NCBI GenBank assembly: GCA_040143965.1
Contig: JASJQH010006922.1
Span: 1-38,384, forward strand
Direction of reading: 5' to 3'
Source: Basidiobolus ranarum
Lineage: Eukaryota > Basidiobolomycota > Basidiobolomycetes > Basidiobolales
DNA length: 38,384 bases
Positions within the stretch are counted from its first letter, which is position 1, and every line of letters begins with the position of its first letter. The position numbers were made by a program, and so were the translations under genes. Of this stretch, positions 1 through 9,403 are shown piece by piece. The notes beneath the pieces were generated by a model that was not told the origin of the DNA, did not search any database, and saw only the letters and a list, made by a program, of their open reading frames with translations.

Positions 1-191
1 CTCCCAAGCCCAAGCAGCCAGACACTCCTCCCCAGCCACAGAAGAGTTCCAATCCTCCCAAGCCAAAGAAGCCTTCCAATCCTCCCAAGCCAAAGAAGCC
101 TACCAGTCCTCCTAAGCCTGTGAAGCCTGTCAAGCCAACTAAGCCAGTCAGCCCTTCCAAGCCAAAGAAGCCCACCAATCCCCCCAAATAA
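1..191 (+). CDS. C-terminal end of a Pro/Lys-rich repeat protein (partial)
   Basis: The open frame runs in from the left edge (codons from base 3) and stops at TAA 189-191. The visible 62 residues are almost entirely Pro, Lys, Ser, Asn and Thr, built from degenerate NPPKPKKP-type units. Two units are an exact 27-bp tandem duplication (48-74 and 75-101). No cysteine or hydrophobic segment is visible. Such tails occur in fungal cell-wall or secreted proteins and in adhesive linkers, but the N-terminus lies outside the window, so no family can be assigned. A related Pro/Lys-rich stretch precedes the conserved C-terminus of the secreted protein at 13662-14432, so a loose link to that family is possible but not shown. 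Confidence 0.7.
   Translation, partial: PKPKQPDTPPQPQKSSNPPKPKKPSNPPKPKKPTSPPKPVKPVKPTKPVSPSKPKKPTNPPK
48..101 (+). repeat. 27-bp tandem duplication in a coding region
   Basis: Bases 48-74 and 75-101 are identical 27-mers, each encoding a nine-residue Pro/Lys unit in frame. Degenerate copies continue to about base 180. This is a typical in-frame minisatellite of a repeat protein and is likely to vary in length between strains. Confidence 0.9.
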
Positions 192-538
192 GTCAAACAA
201 GTCTATCTGCTAAACCTCATTACTGTAGGTCTACTTAATATAATATGGGAATATCAAGTATAAGAAAGTATTTAGATTTTAGGAAAGTTATTTTCATTGC
301 AAGTTTCAATGAGCTACTTAAATAAAGTATATTCATACTTTTCAAGAAATCGATATATTTTGTGAGGAAATGTTAATTATCGAATCGTCAAATGCTAGGA
401 ACTTTGAAAGTTACGCAAGATAGTATATTTATGTGAAAGGGCTACTTGAAAAGGAATGTACTTTTGTATATCTAATGGGTCTCTACTAATAAGAATACAT
501 CTAGCGGTTCTCTACAAATTATTAATAAGGTATGGAAT
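192..538. other. Convergent 3' intergenic spacer
   Basis: AT-rich spacer between the Pro/Lys-rich gene (+) and the knottin-like gene (-). It holds the two 3' untranslated regions (an AATAAA is present near 321). I see no further coding, RNA or repeat signal. Confidence 0.6.
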
Positions 539-718
539 TTACACGCCCATGTGCTGTACACAACGATAATTGACTTGCAAGAGAGAACACGTCAGGCCTT
601 CACAACAACTTTCCTCTAGGTTGCACTCCTCGAACTCTTCAAGACATGTCTGAGAATTTACGTAGCCCATAGCAATGGTTAACAAAGCCACAACCGAATA
701 TAAAGTAAACGAATTCAT
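539..718 (-). CDS. Small secreted cystine-knot (knottin-like) peptide
   Basis: A 58-residue precursor. Residues 1 to about 22 form a signal peptide with a hydrophobic core, with likely cleavage after NSQ or close to it, leaving a mature chain of about 36 residues. The mature part has exactly six cysteines spaced C-x6-C-x5-C-C-x4-C-x8-C, the arrangement of inhibitor-cystine-knot peptides, and is acidic at its N-terminal half. I chose the Met at 718 rather than the upstream in-frame Met at 805 because a TATA box (781-790) lies between them and because the signal peptide starts here. No intron is needed. Function is unknown: ICK scaffolds include protease inhibitors, channel-active peptides and the fungal effector Avr9. 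The assignment rests on cysteine spacing and the signal peptide only. Confidence 0.75.
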   Translation of the reverse strand: MNSFTLYSVVALLTIAMGYVNSQTCLEEFEECNLEESCCEGLTCSLLQVNYRCVQHMGV

Positions 719-780
719 TTCGAAGAAAGGAGGATTTTGGTAAAAAGAGAATTTGGCCAAAGCATCCCCTCCACTGTCTA

Positions 781-790
781 TATTTATATA
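781..790 (-). promoter_or_regulatory. TATA box of the knottin-like gene
   Basis: Reads TATATAAATA on the minus strand, 63 nt upstream of the chosen ATG. This implies a short leader and rules against translation starting at the Met at 805. Confidence 0.6.
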
Positions 791-1301
791 TCCGTATAAG
801 GTCATCTCATCTGTCTTTATGTAGCCAAATCAGGGAGGGAAGAGGGGAGATGCAGACCTAAAATGCAATTACAATCCCATATGGCTAATCACCCACACTA
901 ATTGCAACTGACGCACATATTATGCTGTTGAGATATTCAAAATAGGAACCAAACCTCGGCCCCTCAACAAAAGAGAATGTCAACTGTGGGCAGGGGAAGG
1001 GGAAATATTCAATGACATCGAGAATTAAGGTTAGGGTTGGATTTGGGTTGGATTAACCACAACTGTAGTCGTTAAGGTTCCTTCATTTTGAGTAGTGTGC
1101 CATTCGGGACCTGGAGTCCAAGTGACACAAAGCACGTGTACCTCTTGGCTGTATCAGAAAGTTGGCTAAACCTTTTGATAATTACCAGTTTTAGTCCAGC
1201 TACTAAAGCTAGCTACTAGTTCACATCAAGTCAAAACATTCCCAGCTCTTGTTCATATTTTGTTGCTTTTGCTCTCTCGTTTACTCTGCACAAATTGAAG
1301 C
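791..1301. other. Divergent intergenic region with a telobox-like motif
   Basis: Promoter region shared by the knottin-like gene (-) and the small membrane protein gene (+). It contains a purine-rich tract (829-852) and a TTAGGGTT element (1032-1039), one copy of a telobox/Tbf1-like site about 265 nt upstream of the + strand start. No open frame or RNA gene is evident. Confidence 0.5.
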
Positions 1302-1790
1302 ATGTAAGTAATGACTCCATATGTATTTTATAATCACGCGCCAAGACTAAATCCCTTTTTCTTTTCAGGTCAACAACTCCTTCAGTACTTCAGCCGCCTT
1401 CAAGAGCTCAAACTGAAGTACAAGAGACTTTGGTCACTGTTAGCTTAAATTTGGAAGAGTTACAGAAGGTTGAAGGTCCTACTAGACGTCGTAAGTGAAA
1501 TTACGGATTTCTCTGTCATTATTATAGTATTAAGTTACTGATGTTCTTTAACTGTCCTTAGATTCCTCGGCCTTGGAACACTTTGAAACGCACATAAGTA
1601 AAAATCAGCAGAAGATACGCTGGTGGCGTCGACATCGTCTCAAGTTCTTTATTCTTGGAGTTTTCTTGCTGCTGATTGCTATTATACTAGGTATTGAAAT
1701 ATTTTACTTCGTAATACTACTGTACTTGTTAGTTAACCCATTTTATTGTTGAACTCTGTAGTCTCCGTATTAGCTAGTCCTTCGCACTGA
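1302..1790 (+). CDS. Small single-pass, tail-anchored-like membrane protein; start codon split by an intron
   Basis: Model: exons 1302-1303, 1369-1490, 1562-1690 and 1762-1790 (93 aa). The first exon would contribute only A and T of the start codon. Read unspliced, that ATG is followed at once by TAA. A consensus donor GTAAGT begins at 1304, a TTTTCAG acceptor ends at 1368, and the next base is the G that completes ATG. The protein has a polar N-terminus, a basic RWWRRHR patch, then one hydrophobic helix (about residues 68-88) near the C-terminus, as in tail-anchored proteins. I do not recognise the family. The 3' end is uncertain: without the last intron translation stops at 1750-1752, also with a hydrophobic tail. 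The last intron (71 nt) has a typical length, so I prefer the spliced form. Confidence 0.5.
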
Positions 1791-2311
1791 TTATTTTTGG
1801 TTTACCACTTTAAGATCTTCGCACTATTGTTTGTTTTCAACGATATTATATACCAAGTTTAAATGCGAAAAGAACCCTGAAGAGCAACTTTCTACTTATA
1901 CATATATTTTCTTCGTTACATTTCTTATCCTCGTGGTTTCTCTCGTAAAGCTCACCATTTAACCACAAAAATTGGTTTCAGCAATGACATTTTATTAAAC
2001 TCCTCTGAAAAATATCCAAGGGGTAGATATACTATATGTGATAGCAATTGATATAATAATATGAAAGCGAGAACTTGGTCGAATTAAGTAGACTGACGTT
2101 GTATTCCAATTTGTGAAATTTCCGACTTAACCTTGTTTATTTCGAAGCCATAGATGATCAAATTTTTGCATATACTTACAGTACATCATATGAAAATCCT
2201 ATTGAGGAAGTACTTGAAACTGACCAAATTTTGACTGAAGTGGCTTACCCGTTCTACTAGAAATAGTGGTTTATTTCCGCTAGTCCCTGCAATTTATTTC
2301 AGTCGTTTCCA
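1791..2311. other. Intergenic region, possible unassigned exon
   Basis: No ORF of useful length. A stretch at about 2183-2260 after a TTACAG acceptor-like site reads open for about 25 acidic codons and ends in TAG. It could be a terminal exon of the upstream gene in an alternative model, but the required intron would be longer than any other here. Otherwise the region looks like 3' and promoter sequence. Confidence 0.35.
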
Positions 2312-4476
2312 ATGCTACTGAGCATCTCAAAGTCCAGACTATTGAATACGTTCATAGGACAAGGACAACGGTCCTTTGCGGTAACCATTTGTCATTGGCA
2401 CTTATCAAAATTCGATAAAATCTGGTAGTTGCATGCTAACTTATTTTTCTTAGACCATAAGATATCGTAACTTATTATCCCAACAATTTGTCCCCACCAC
2501 GAAAGAAGTTTCAAATAAGGAAGACAAAAATGTCAGTGTCGAGCTAATGCTCCGTAGTGGTTTTCTTCGTCAGGTAATTGGTAGAATTCAACGCGTTATT
2601 TTATTTGTATGAATTTATACTTAAAAGTATGAAACGATGCTTGCTTTTCATTTTTGAAATGTAGTCCTCCTCTGGCATATATTCTTTGCTTCCATTTGCT
2701 GTTAGAACACTTGATAAGTTGAAGCGAATCATCGAGGAAGAAATGAAGGCAGTGGGTAAGCACAATTCTTATAATTTTGGGGTGGACGCATACCTTTCTA
2801 GTAAAATCTAACCTAGTAGTCTTTATAACTATATTCAGGAGGACAGAAGCTTTCCTTACCGTTGATACTCTCTCCAGAAGCATGGATAACTACTGGACGC
2901 TGGGAATCCACCGGGAAAGAGGTAAATTTACACAGTAGAATTAACCTCTTCAAATCTGTTGTAATTCTCAAGCTTGTATAAAAGTTGTTCAAACTTCAAG
3001 ATCGTAAAGGGAGTGAATTTTGTTTGGCTCCAACACATGAAGAAGAGATCACTCAGTTGGTGGGGAACGAAATCTCATCATATCGACAGCTACCGGTTCG
3101 CCTTTATCAAATAGGTAAGTTATCAGCTAGTAGATCTTTCCATTATCATTCTGATGAATGCTCAGACTTCATCTTCTAAAGGCAATAAGTACCGGGATGA
3201 ATTGCGACCTCGCGCAGGATTATTGAGAGGAAGAGAATTTATCATGAAAGATCTTTACACCTTTGATGCAACGGAGGAAGAAGCCCAGCTGACATATGAC
3301 ATAGTCAAGGAAGCGTATCATAAAATATTTACCAGAGTCGCCATACCATTTGCAGTTGCTGAAGCCGACACCGGGAATATCGGTGGAACCAAATCACACG
3401 AATTTCATTTTGTTAGCCAGGCTGGAGAGGACAGTTTGATCTCCTGCAAGAAATGTGGATATACTGCAAATGAAGAGCGAGCCCAAGGGAGAATCATGGG
3501 ACAAGAGTCAATTGAACATATCGACTCAGCTTTATCTGCTGGCGCAAGCGATATCTTGAAGAACTATTCACTTCATTGGTCTATTAGTGAAGAGCAACGA
3601 CCCGAGCTTAATGTGATCGTCACCGAAAAAGGTAGACAAATCAATGGGTTGAAAGTGAAGGCATCCTTCAAGACTATCAAGTCTCTCAACGAAGAACAAG
3701 CACTAGACTGGGTTACTCAGCATAGTGTAGATAAAATTAATTTGCTACTTGATGATAGTGTTCGTAACCATCGCTCCGACTCGGCATCAAGCACCAAAGA
3801 CGATTTCACGAAATCAAAAGCTTTTCGTATCATTGATATGTTGAAAGGACTACAAGTAAACACTCATAAGGGAGATTTCCACAACACGGTAGCTGGCGAC
3901 GCATGCCCCCATTGTACTGAGACTCAGTTACTTTCGGTTGAACGGGCGGTTGAAGTAGGCCACACCTTCTTGTTGGGTACCAAATATTCCTCTCTACTTA
4001 ACGCGACCTATCAACCAGCAAATTCCACGGTTAGGGCCCCGATGCAAATGGGATGCTATGGTATTGGAGTAAGTCGTTTATTAGCAGCAATTGTGGAATC
4101 CTCCCACGACTCGAAAGGTATCATCTGGCCCGCCTCAGTCTCGCCCTATCGTGTATGCCTAATTCCCCTCATCACCGGTAAGCATGTGGAATCTGACCAA
4201 GTGCTCACGAAGAGCACTGAGGAGTTATACGACTCCATGCATAGAGAAATTGATTGGTTGAAGGATGAAGTTATCATTGATGACAGAAAAGGGGTTTCTG
4301 CAGGTTTCCGTATGAAAGATTCCGAGCTCATTGGTTACCCATGGTCCGTTATTATTGGAAAGTCCTACATCAAAGATGGTAAATTTGAGTTACAAATACG
4401 TAAAACTGGAGAGAAGAAATTCCTCACCAAGGAGGAGCTCATAGACTTGTTTAAATCCATGAATCTCGATCTTTAG
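2312..4476 (+). CDS. AIM10: Mitochondrial (bacterial-type) prolyl-tRNA synthetase
   Basis: Charges mitochondrial tRNA-Pro with proline. Exons 2312-2380, 2454-2573, 2665-2755, 2839-2921, 2985-3114 and 3182-4476 give 595 aa with every phase consistent. Residues 1-23 are Ser/Arg/Leu-rich without acidic residues, as in a mitochondrial presequence. The N-terminal class II core follows the bacterial ProRS pattern: [10 protein letters not shown], then GIYSLLP, then the TGRWES segment, then APTHEE in motif 2 and [10 protein letters not shown] CxxC at about residue 205 and a later CPHC flank a shortened insertion, probably the remnant of the bacterial editing (INS) domain. Motif 3 reads [17 protein letters not shown], followed by an anticodon-binding domain. 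Yeast AIM10 is of similar length. The start is set by the presequence and the flanking intron. Confidence 0.93.
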
Positions 4477-5177
4477 TGTATCCGTGATATTCATGTTTCT
4501 AGAATTAAAGCATTTCTCGCATCTCATAAATTCGATTAAATACTTCCAACCTTTGACCTTCATGAGGTGTCGTGCGATTGTTTGTTTATGCATATTTAGT
4601 GACAATGAGGCTATAGAATTCACCAATTCTTCGGCTTCATGCTGGAATGATGAATGATGGAAAAACTGGAACATCTGTAAATGCGCGTATTTAACCAAGA
4701 TATAGGTTAAGCACATAATAAATGGAATCTTCATAACTCTGCCTAGTTTCAAACATCTTGTTTATGCGGTATGGATGCTTTACGAAACATCGATCGGATC
4801 GACTTCCGAATATGGTTAGCTGCAAGAAGCCCTAGTTAGATGTCATGGCAACCCTACACACTATCTCAAGGTAAAGATTTTCACTTGATTATTCAATGTC
4901 GATCAGTCAGTCATTGAAGATGTAGGCATGCAACATCATAAAAGCTCCCTAACACCTCCTTAACACGTTCCCTACACATTAAGAGGAGCATTCCACGAGA
5001 ATCTGATGTATGTACGATCCAAGCGCATGCTATATGCTAACTTTGACAAGACGAAAAGTAGTATAAATAGAAGGGAGATTGTTGAAAGTATGATAAAATC
5101 AACAAGATCAACAACTTCTCATCTTCTTGCGAGATTCCAATTAATTACCAACTAGTCTATTATCTATCAATTCAAAC
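4477..5177. other. Intergenic region and promoter of the first secreted paralogue
   Basis: Contains the 3' end of the ProRS gene, an antisense open frame (4390-4752) of doubtful value, and the promoter of the gene at 5178. A TCCTTAACAC motif (4958-4967) lies about 100 nt upstream of the TATA box and recurs in the promoter-like stretch at the right edge. Confidence 0.5.
5062..5070 (+). promoter_or_regulatory. TATA box of the secreted His/Asp-rich gene
   Basis: TATAAATAG, 108 nt upstream of the ATG at 5178. The paralogue at 13662 has a TATAAATA at a nearly equal distance. Confidence 0.65.
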
Positions 5178-5900
5178 ATGAGATTCGCCGCTGCCACTAT
5201 CTTCCTCCTGGCCTCTGCAACCATCGCCAGTGCAGCAATTGCCAATCCTGCTTACGCAGCCAACCCTAGAGATCTTGATTATGACAATGGCCACGGAAAG
5301 TACAACGACCCCAGCTACTCTGGAGATGGTGATGACTACAAGAAGGGCCATCATGGTGGAGACTATGACGATGACAAGCATTACAAAAAGGGAGGGAAAC
5401 ACCACAAAAGTCAAGATGGTTATGATGAAGATGATGACAACTATTCTGGACATCATGGTCATAAGAAACACAAGGGAGGCAAAGGTCACGGTAAAGGAAA
5501 GAAGTATGAGGATGATGAAGATTATGACCATAAGAAGCATCACAAATCCTCCCATAAGAAAGGACATGCTGAAGAAGAAGATGAGAGCCAATCCGCCTCT
5601 CCTCAACAACAGCCAGATGACTCTGAAGCTGCTGTTGCTCCTGCTGCAAATCCTGAACAGGTCGAGGCTCCAGTAGCCTCAATTGTGCAAGAGAGTGTTG
5701 TCGCACCAGCTGAAGAAGTTCAAGTCGAGACTCAACCCAATACTGACAATAGCAATTCTCAACAGCAGCAACCAGCCGAAAGCTCACCAGATCAAGATTT
5801 CGCACCTGCAGCAAACGCAGGAGCTTGTAATGGTTTGGTTAGAGCCGGAGGCAACATTGGAGATATGCCAGTCGGACTCTGCGTCAATCTGGGTCTTTAA
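5178..5900 (+). CDS. Secreted His/Asp/Lys/Gly-rich low-complexity protein, paralogue 1
   Basis: Intronless, 240 aa. Residues 1 to about 20 are a signal peptide (cleavage near ASA). Then come a conserved ANPAYA segment and a HGKY motif, a region of about 100 residues dominated by His, Asp, Gly, Lys and Tyr, an Ala/Gln/Pro/Glu/Val-rich linker, and a conserved C-terminal block of about 25 residues with the only two cysteines (CNG...MPV..CVNL). The gene at 13662-14432 has the same architecture, with matching ends and a diverged centre. The likely fate is the cell wall or the exterior; His/Asp clusters could bind metal ions and the terminal cysteines could form a disulfide. No known family is recognised. 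Open frames in other phases and on the opposite strand come from base composition, not from real genes. Confidence 0.85.
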   Translation: MRFAAATIFLLASATIASAAIANPAYAANPRDLDYDNGHGKYNDPSYSGDGDDYKKGHHGGDYDDDKHYKKGGKHHKSQDGYDEDDDNYSGHHGHKKHKGGKGHGKGKKYEDDEDYDHKKHHKSSHKKGHAEEEDESQSASPQQQPDDSEAAVAPAANPEQVEAPVASIVQESVVAPAEEVQVETQPNTDNSNSQQQQPAESSPDQDFAPAANAGACNGLVRAGGNIGDMPVGLCVNLGL

Positions 5901-6225
5901 AGTATCCAGTGTATGATTTACGTATGCAATAGAATGCATTGTGTAAAAGATCTACCTTCTATATATTCCCAATCCTACCGTCTCCCCTTACAATACCTGT
6001 TATCGATTGACCGTTCTTTTCCTTATTACAATATGGATATATACCACGATAGAAAGGGTTGGTACCAAACGATATTTACTACTATTAGATGTTGAAAATT
6101 AATAAATTTTCGATTACGAGATTCCATGTCTCCCACTTGATATTGAGGGGTGAAGATTAACTTTGTATGCATTCCCCATCATTGTGAACATTTATAATTC
6201 TTGTTGAAAAAGCGATAGTTGATTT
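5901..6225. other. Convergent 3' spacer
   Basis: AT-rich 3' sequence between the secreted protein (+) and the FN3/coiled-coil gene (-). Only short random open frames are present. Confidence 0.6.
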
Positions 6226-8795
6226 TCATTTATTGTTTTCACTCTTTGTAGACCATCCAGAGAATGGTTCGAATCTGCTTGTGAATGGCATACGTTGAGA
6301 AGAAATCGACGAATTCCTTGATCTATTATCTACATGTACAGGGGATGCAGATCTATCCGCTAAATTATTACTTGATACTTTTTTAGAAGTCAAAAACTCT
6401 CCACTCCCGCCGGTAGCTTCTAGAGCCCCTACAGGCAGTTGAGGTCTTGAGCTTGAGGTTTCGTTGTTGCATGAGGAATGTCCGAAAAGATTAAACTCTC
6501 TACCTCTAAACCCTCTGCCATTTGCTAGGCCAGAAGGTGGCGTAACTGTCCCAGCTGGTGAATTGCTATGTTTGGTTGAAAATAACGTGGCCGTAGAGCC
6601 ATCAAATTCCGGTGTAACTGTTCCTGATCGTGCAGGCACTGGTTTTGATATAACGGTAAACTCAGTTGGGTCATCGATACTACCAACTGGTCCATATTCA
6701 AACAACGAATGAACACTTCCTTGTGAAGACTGATATCGATGGCGTGGCCTAAACGAAGTGGAATTCGATACATCGTCGGCTTCATGATTATTAAACCCAC
6801 TGGAGGTTGAGGCTGAGTTCAACATGGCAAGCAAGTCTGGTGCACTATTATTGTTGACTGCTAAATTTCTTAGTGGATTATTACCAACTCGCCTTTCACC
6901 TACCACACCTGAAGAAGTAAATCCACCAGAGAAGCCTGCGAACAATGATTGCGGCTGGGAAGCTACGGTAGAGAAAATGGGAGGCGAGACTACGCTCTGA
7001 CCAGCTATGGAAATCTCGGGTAGATTGTCGCCAACTGTAGGGCCAAATAGTTGATATCCACCAGTATAAGCATTATCGAGACGGTTGAATCGTCGAGCCT
7101 TGTTCAACTCCTCCATAATAGTCCACTTTTCGTGATCTAGTCGAAGCAATTGATCTTTAATACTTCGCTCAAGCTCTTGAAGTTGAAGATAATTTTGAAA
7201 AAGAATGCGATGTTCTTGGTCTAGTGACATCTTTTGATTCTTTAATTTACTATCGGGTTCAGTAATTCGTCCATTCTCATTCAAGAGTTTCTCCAACTCC
7301 TCTTCTTTCTCGACGATTTTACGCCATAAATTCTGTTTAGTGGTCATAGCATCTTCAAGCTCTTTTTCCGCAAATGTTATATCGTTTTGAAACGTTGAAA
7401 GTGATTCTTCTAACATCTCCTTTTCTTTGTTGAATTCCAATTCGATTTGTTTTACTTTATCCTTCGCAGCTTCCGTAGATTTTTGAAGAGAATCCTTTTC
7501 TCTTTCTTTAGTTTGGAGAGCATCTTGAGCATGCTGTTTAGCATTTTGCTCGAGCTTCAATTCCCGTTCCAATTTTATTCTTGCCGCATCTGCTTCCGCC
7601 TTGGCGTCATCGAGAAGCTTTAGACGACTTTTTAGCTTCATCTTAGGCTCTTCTTCTGCTCTTTTGAGTGCACGAAGACGGTCCAACTCATTACGTATGT
7701 TGACCTCCTCTATCTGCGATTGTTTCTCTACTTCCTTTGCATTTTGAGCAATCTCTTGACGTTGTTTCTTAATAATATTACATTCGCTCCGCAATGCTTC
7801 TAACTTCTCTTCAGTGATTGAGACTTGAGGATTTTCATCATTTACGAGAACCTTCTGACTAACGACTGGCGTATTTTTAGGTTCCAAAGATTTCGATAGC
7901 GAATCTTTATTGACTAGAAGAAAGAGAAGAAGTTAAGATAAAAGAAAGGATAACCAAAAGATAATTTAAAGGAAATCATACTGTTACTAAGATTAGAGAT
8001 GGACGTAGGGACGATAGGTAAGGTTTTGATCCCAATACACTGAGAAGAAGTACGTATACGTGAATTTGAAACTGCCCATACTCGGATTTTATACCATGTA
8101 TTAGGAGAAAGTCCCAAGATTTCTACCGAAGTTTCTTGTTTATCTGATTCACCAGCGATTACACCATTAATTTCTATCAGATATCTTTCTATGGATGGTT
8201 TCTCCGGTAGTGTCCAGTATATACTTGTTCCAGTTTCCTTTACATTTTTGATGTATATCACCGGTGGTGTAGGGATTATCAATCCAAAGAAAAGTCCAAC
8301 TTTGTCAAAGGAAGAATGAACAAAAAACGCCAAATGATATAATATCCAAAGAAGTCCAAACGAGGTACAATGAGCAGCTATGGGTGCCATAAAATCGGGT
8401 GGTATGATAGAAAACCAAGGCAATCGATATCTAACCACTGAAAGTCCAGTCACTAGTATCCAACCAATGATATCTAACCCGTGAAAACCATGAACTAAAG
8501 AAGCATTCACTACTGAAGATGCCAAAAAACCAGTCATTTGGTAAGAAGCTAAATAGTAAGTTAACCCACTGGTCGTGAGTATCAAGGCAAAAAATACAAT
8601 AAACACCGCTATACTTATAGAGAAGGCGTTGAAAAATATGGTAAACGTGAAATAAGAAAAAAATAACCATTCAAGTGGAAGGTTGAAACAATAATCCATA
8701 AAAACCATAATTGTCCAAACAAAAATTACACTAAAGGCGCGATGTCTATCAAAAACACGTTCAGGTAAAATAGGCGGAGGTTTGAAAGTGGACAT
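6226..8795 (-). CDS. Multi-pass membrane protein with fibronectin type III domain and long coiled coil
   Basis: Two exons on the minus strand, 8795-7982 and 7913-6226, joined across a 68-nt intron (donor GTATGA, branch-like TTAAC, acceptor TCTAG), giving 833 aa in one frame. Residues 20-170 hold about five hydrophobic segments. Residues 175-260 form an FN3 domain (PTPPVIYI...IYWTLP...YLIEINGV...LGLSPNTWYKIRVWAVS). Residues of roughly 290-535 are a highly charged coiled coil, and the tail is a Ser/Asn/Gly-rich disordered region. The order TM-FN3-coiled coil matches a fungus-specific family of unknown function annotated only as FN3-domain protein. It would anchor a long cytosolic coiled coil to a membrane. 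A possible extra upstream exon is discussed in the findings. Confidence 0.85.
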
Positions 8796-9403
8796 GAACG
8801 ACAGTTTGGTAAAGTGAATGGGAAATAATGGTCAATAACCAGGATAGAAATAGAGAGATAAAGAGGTGGTTAGTATCTATTGATGTGGAGGTCCAAATAA
8901 CACGAAAATACCGGTCAAGTGAAGCAGCAAGGCGATCGATAAGATTTGGATCCTTTAGATATGTCGAAGAGCCAGGTCTCCGCCATGTAGTTCTCGAAGT
9001 GAGCTCATCAGTATTCATTCAGATTTATCCAGAGCGATCTGTGATGATATGTAAAACGTCGCAAGTGGATGACGGTAGAATATAGTAAACAAAAGGCAAT
9101 ATACACAATGAAAGAAGTGTAAGGCTTTGCAAGGTAAAAAATATATAAAACCCGTTGGAATAAATTCAACCCTAACCCTAATTCATTCACTTGTTACAGT
9201 TAACTAATTTGTGAACTGATCAGCTAGCCAATCCGATCATGGAATTCACCTGAGTGACAATACTCGGAAGTAGATTATAGTAAATGTATTAGCTATACCT
9301 ACATGAGTTTGCATCGGAATCTAACCGGAGATGTCAGATACAAATTATGAGGTTATGATCGACAAATGTTTTATCTCTTTTGCATTCACCAACTCGTGTC
9401 AAC
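8796..9403. other. Divergent promoter region with double telobox
   Basis: Separates the FN3/coiled-coil gene (-) from the MTH1-like gene (+). It contains AACCCTAACCCTAA at 9168-9181 and an ATATATAAAA stretch at about 9141-9150. Open frames on both strands (8761-9018 minus, 8828-9085 plus) overlap each other and lack support. Confidence 0.5.
9168..9181 (+). promoter_or_regulatory. Telobox-like element (two telomere-type units)
   Basis: AACCCTAACCCTAA contains two CCCTAA hexamers, the unit of fungal and animal telomeres and the site bound by Tbf1-type factors. It lies 223 nt upstream of the MTH1-like start and 373 nt upstream of the FN3 gene. Two units are too few for a telomere scar; a promoter site is more likely. 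Confidence 0.4.

Noticed and set aside
2596-2883. 95-codon minus-strand frame
   Set aside because: Antisense to well-supported ProRS exons and introns.
5172-5916. Long open frames in other phases and on the minus strand over the secreted gene at 5178 (up to 182 codons)
   Set aside because: They arise from the GAT/CAT/AAG-rich repeats of the real gene; their translations are runs of Met/Thr/Ile or His/Leu without structure, and they have no start context.
8828-9085. 85-codon plus-strand frame in the FN3/MTH1-like divergent region
   Set aside because: Overlaps an equally long frame on the other strand, lacks any domain, and stops before a plausible splice continuation.
9168-9181. Telomere remnant or chromosome end
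   Set aside because: Only two hexamer units, inside a gene-rich region with ordinary genes on both sides.
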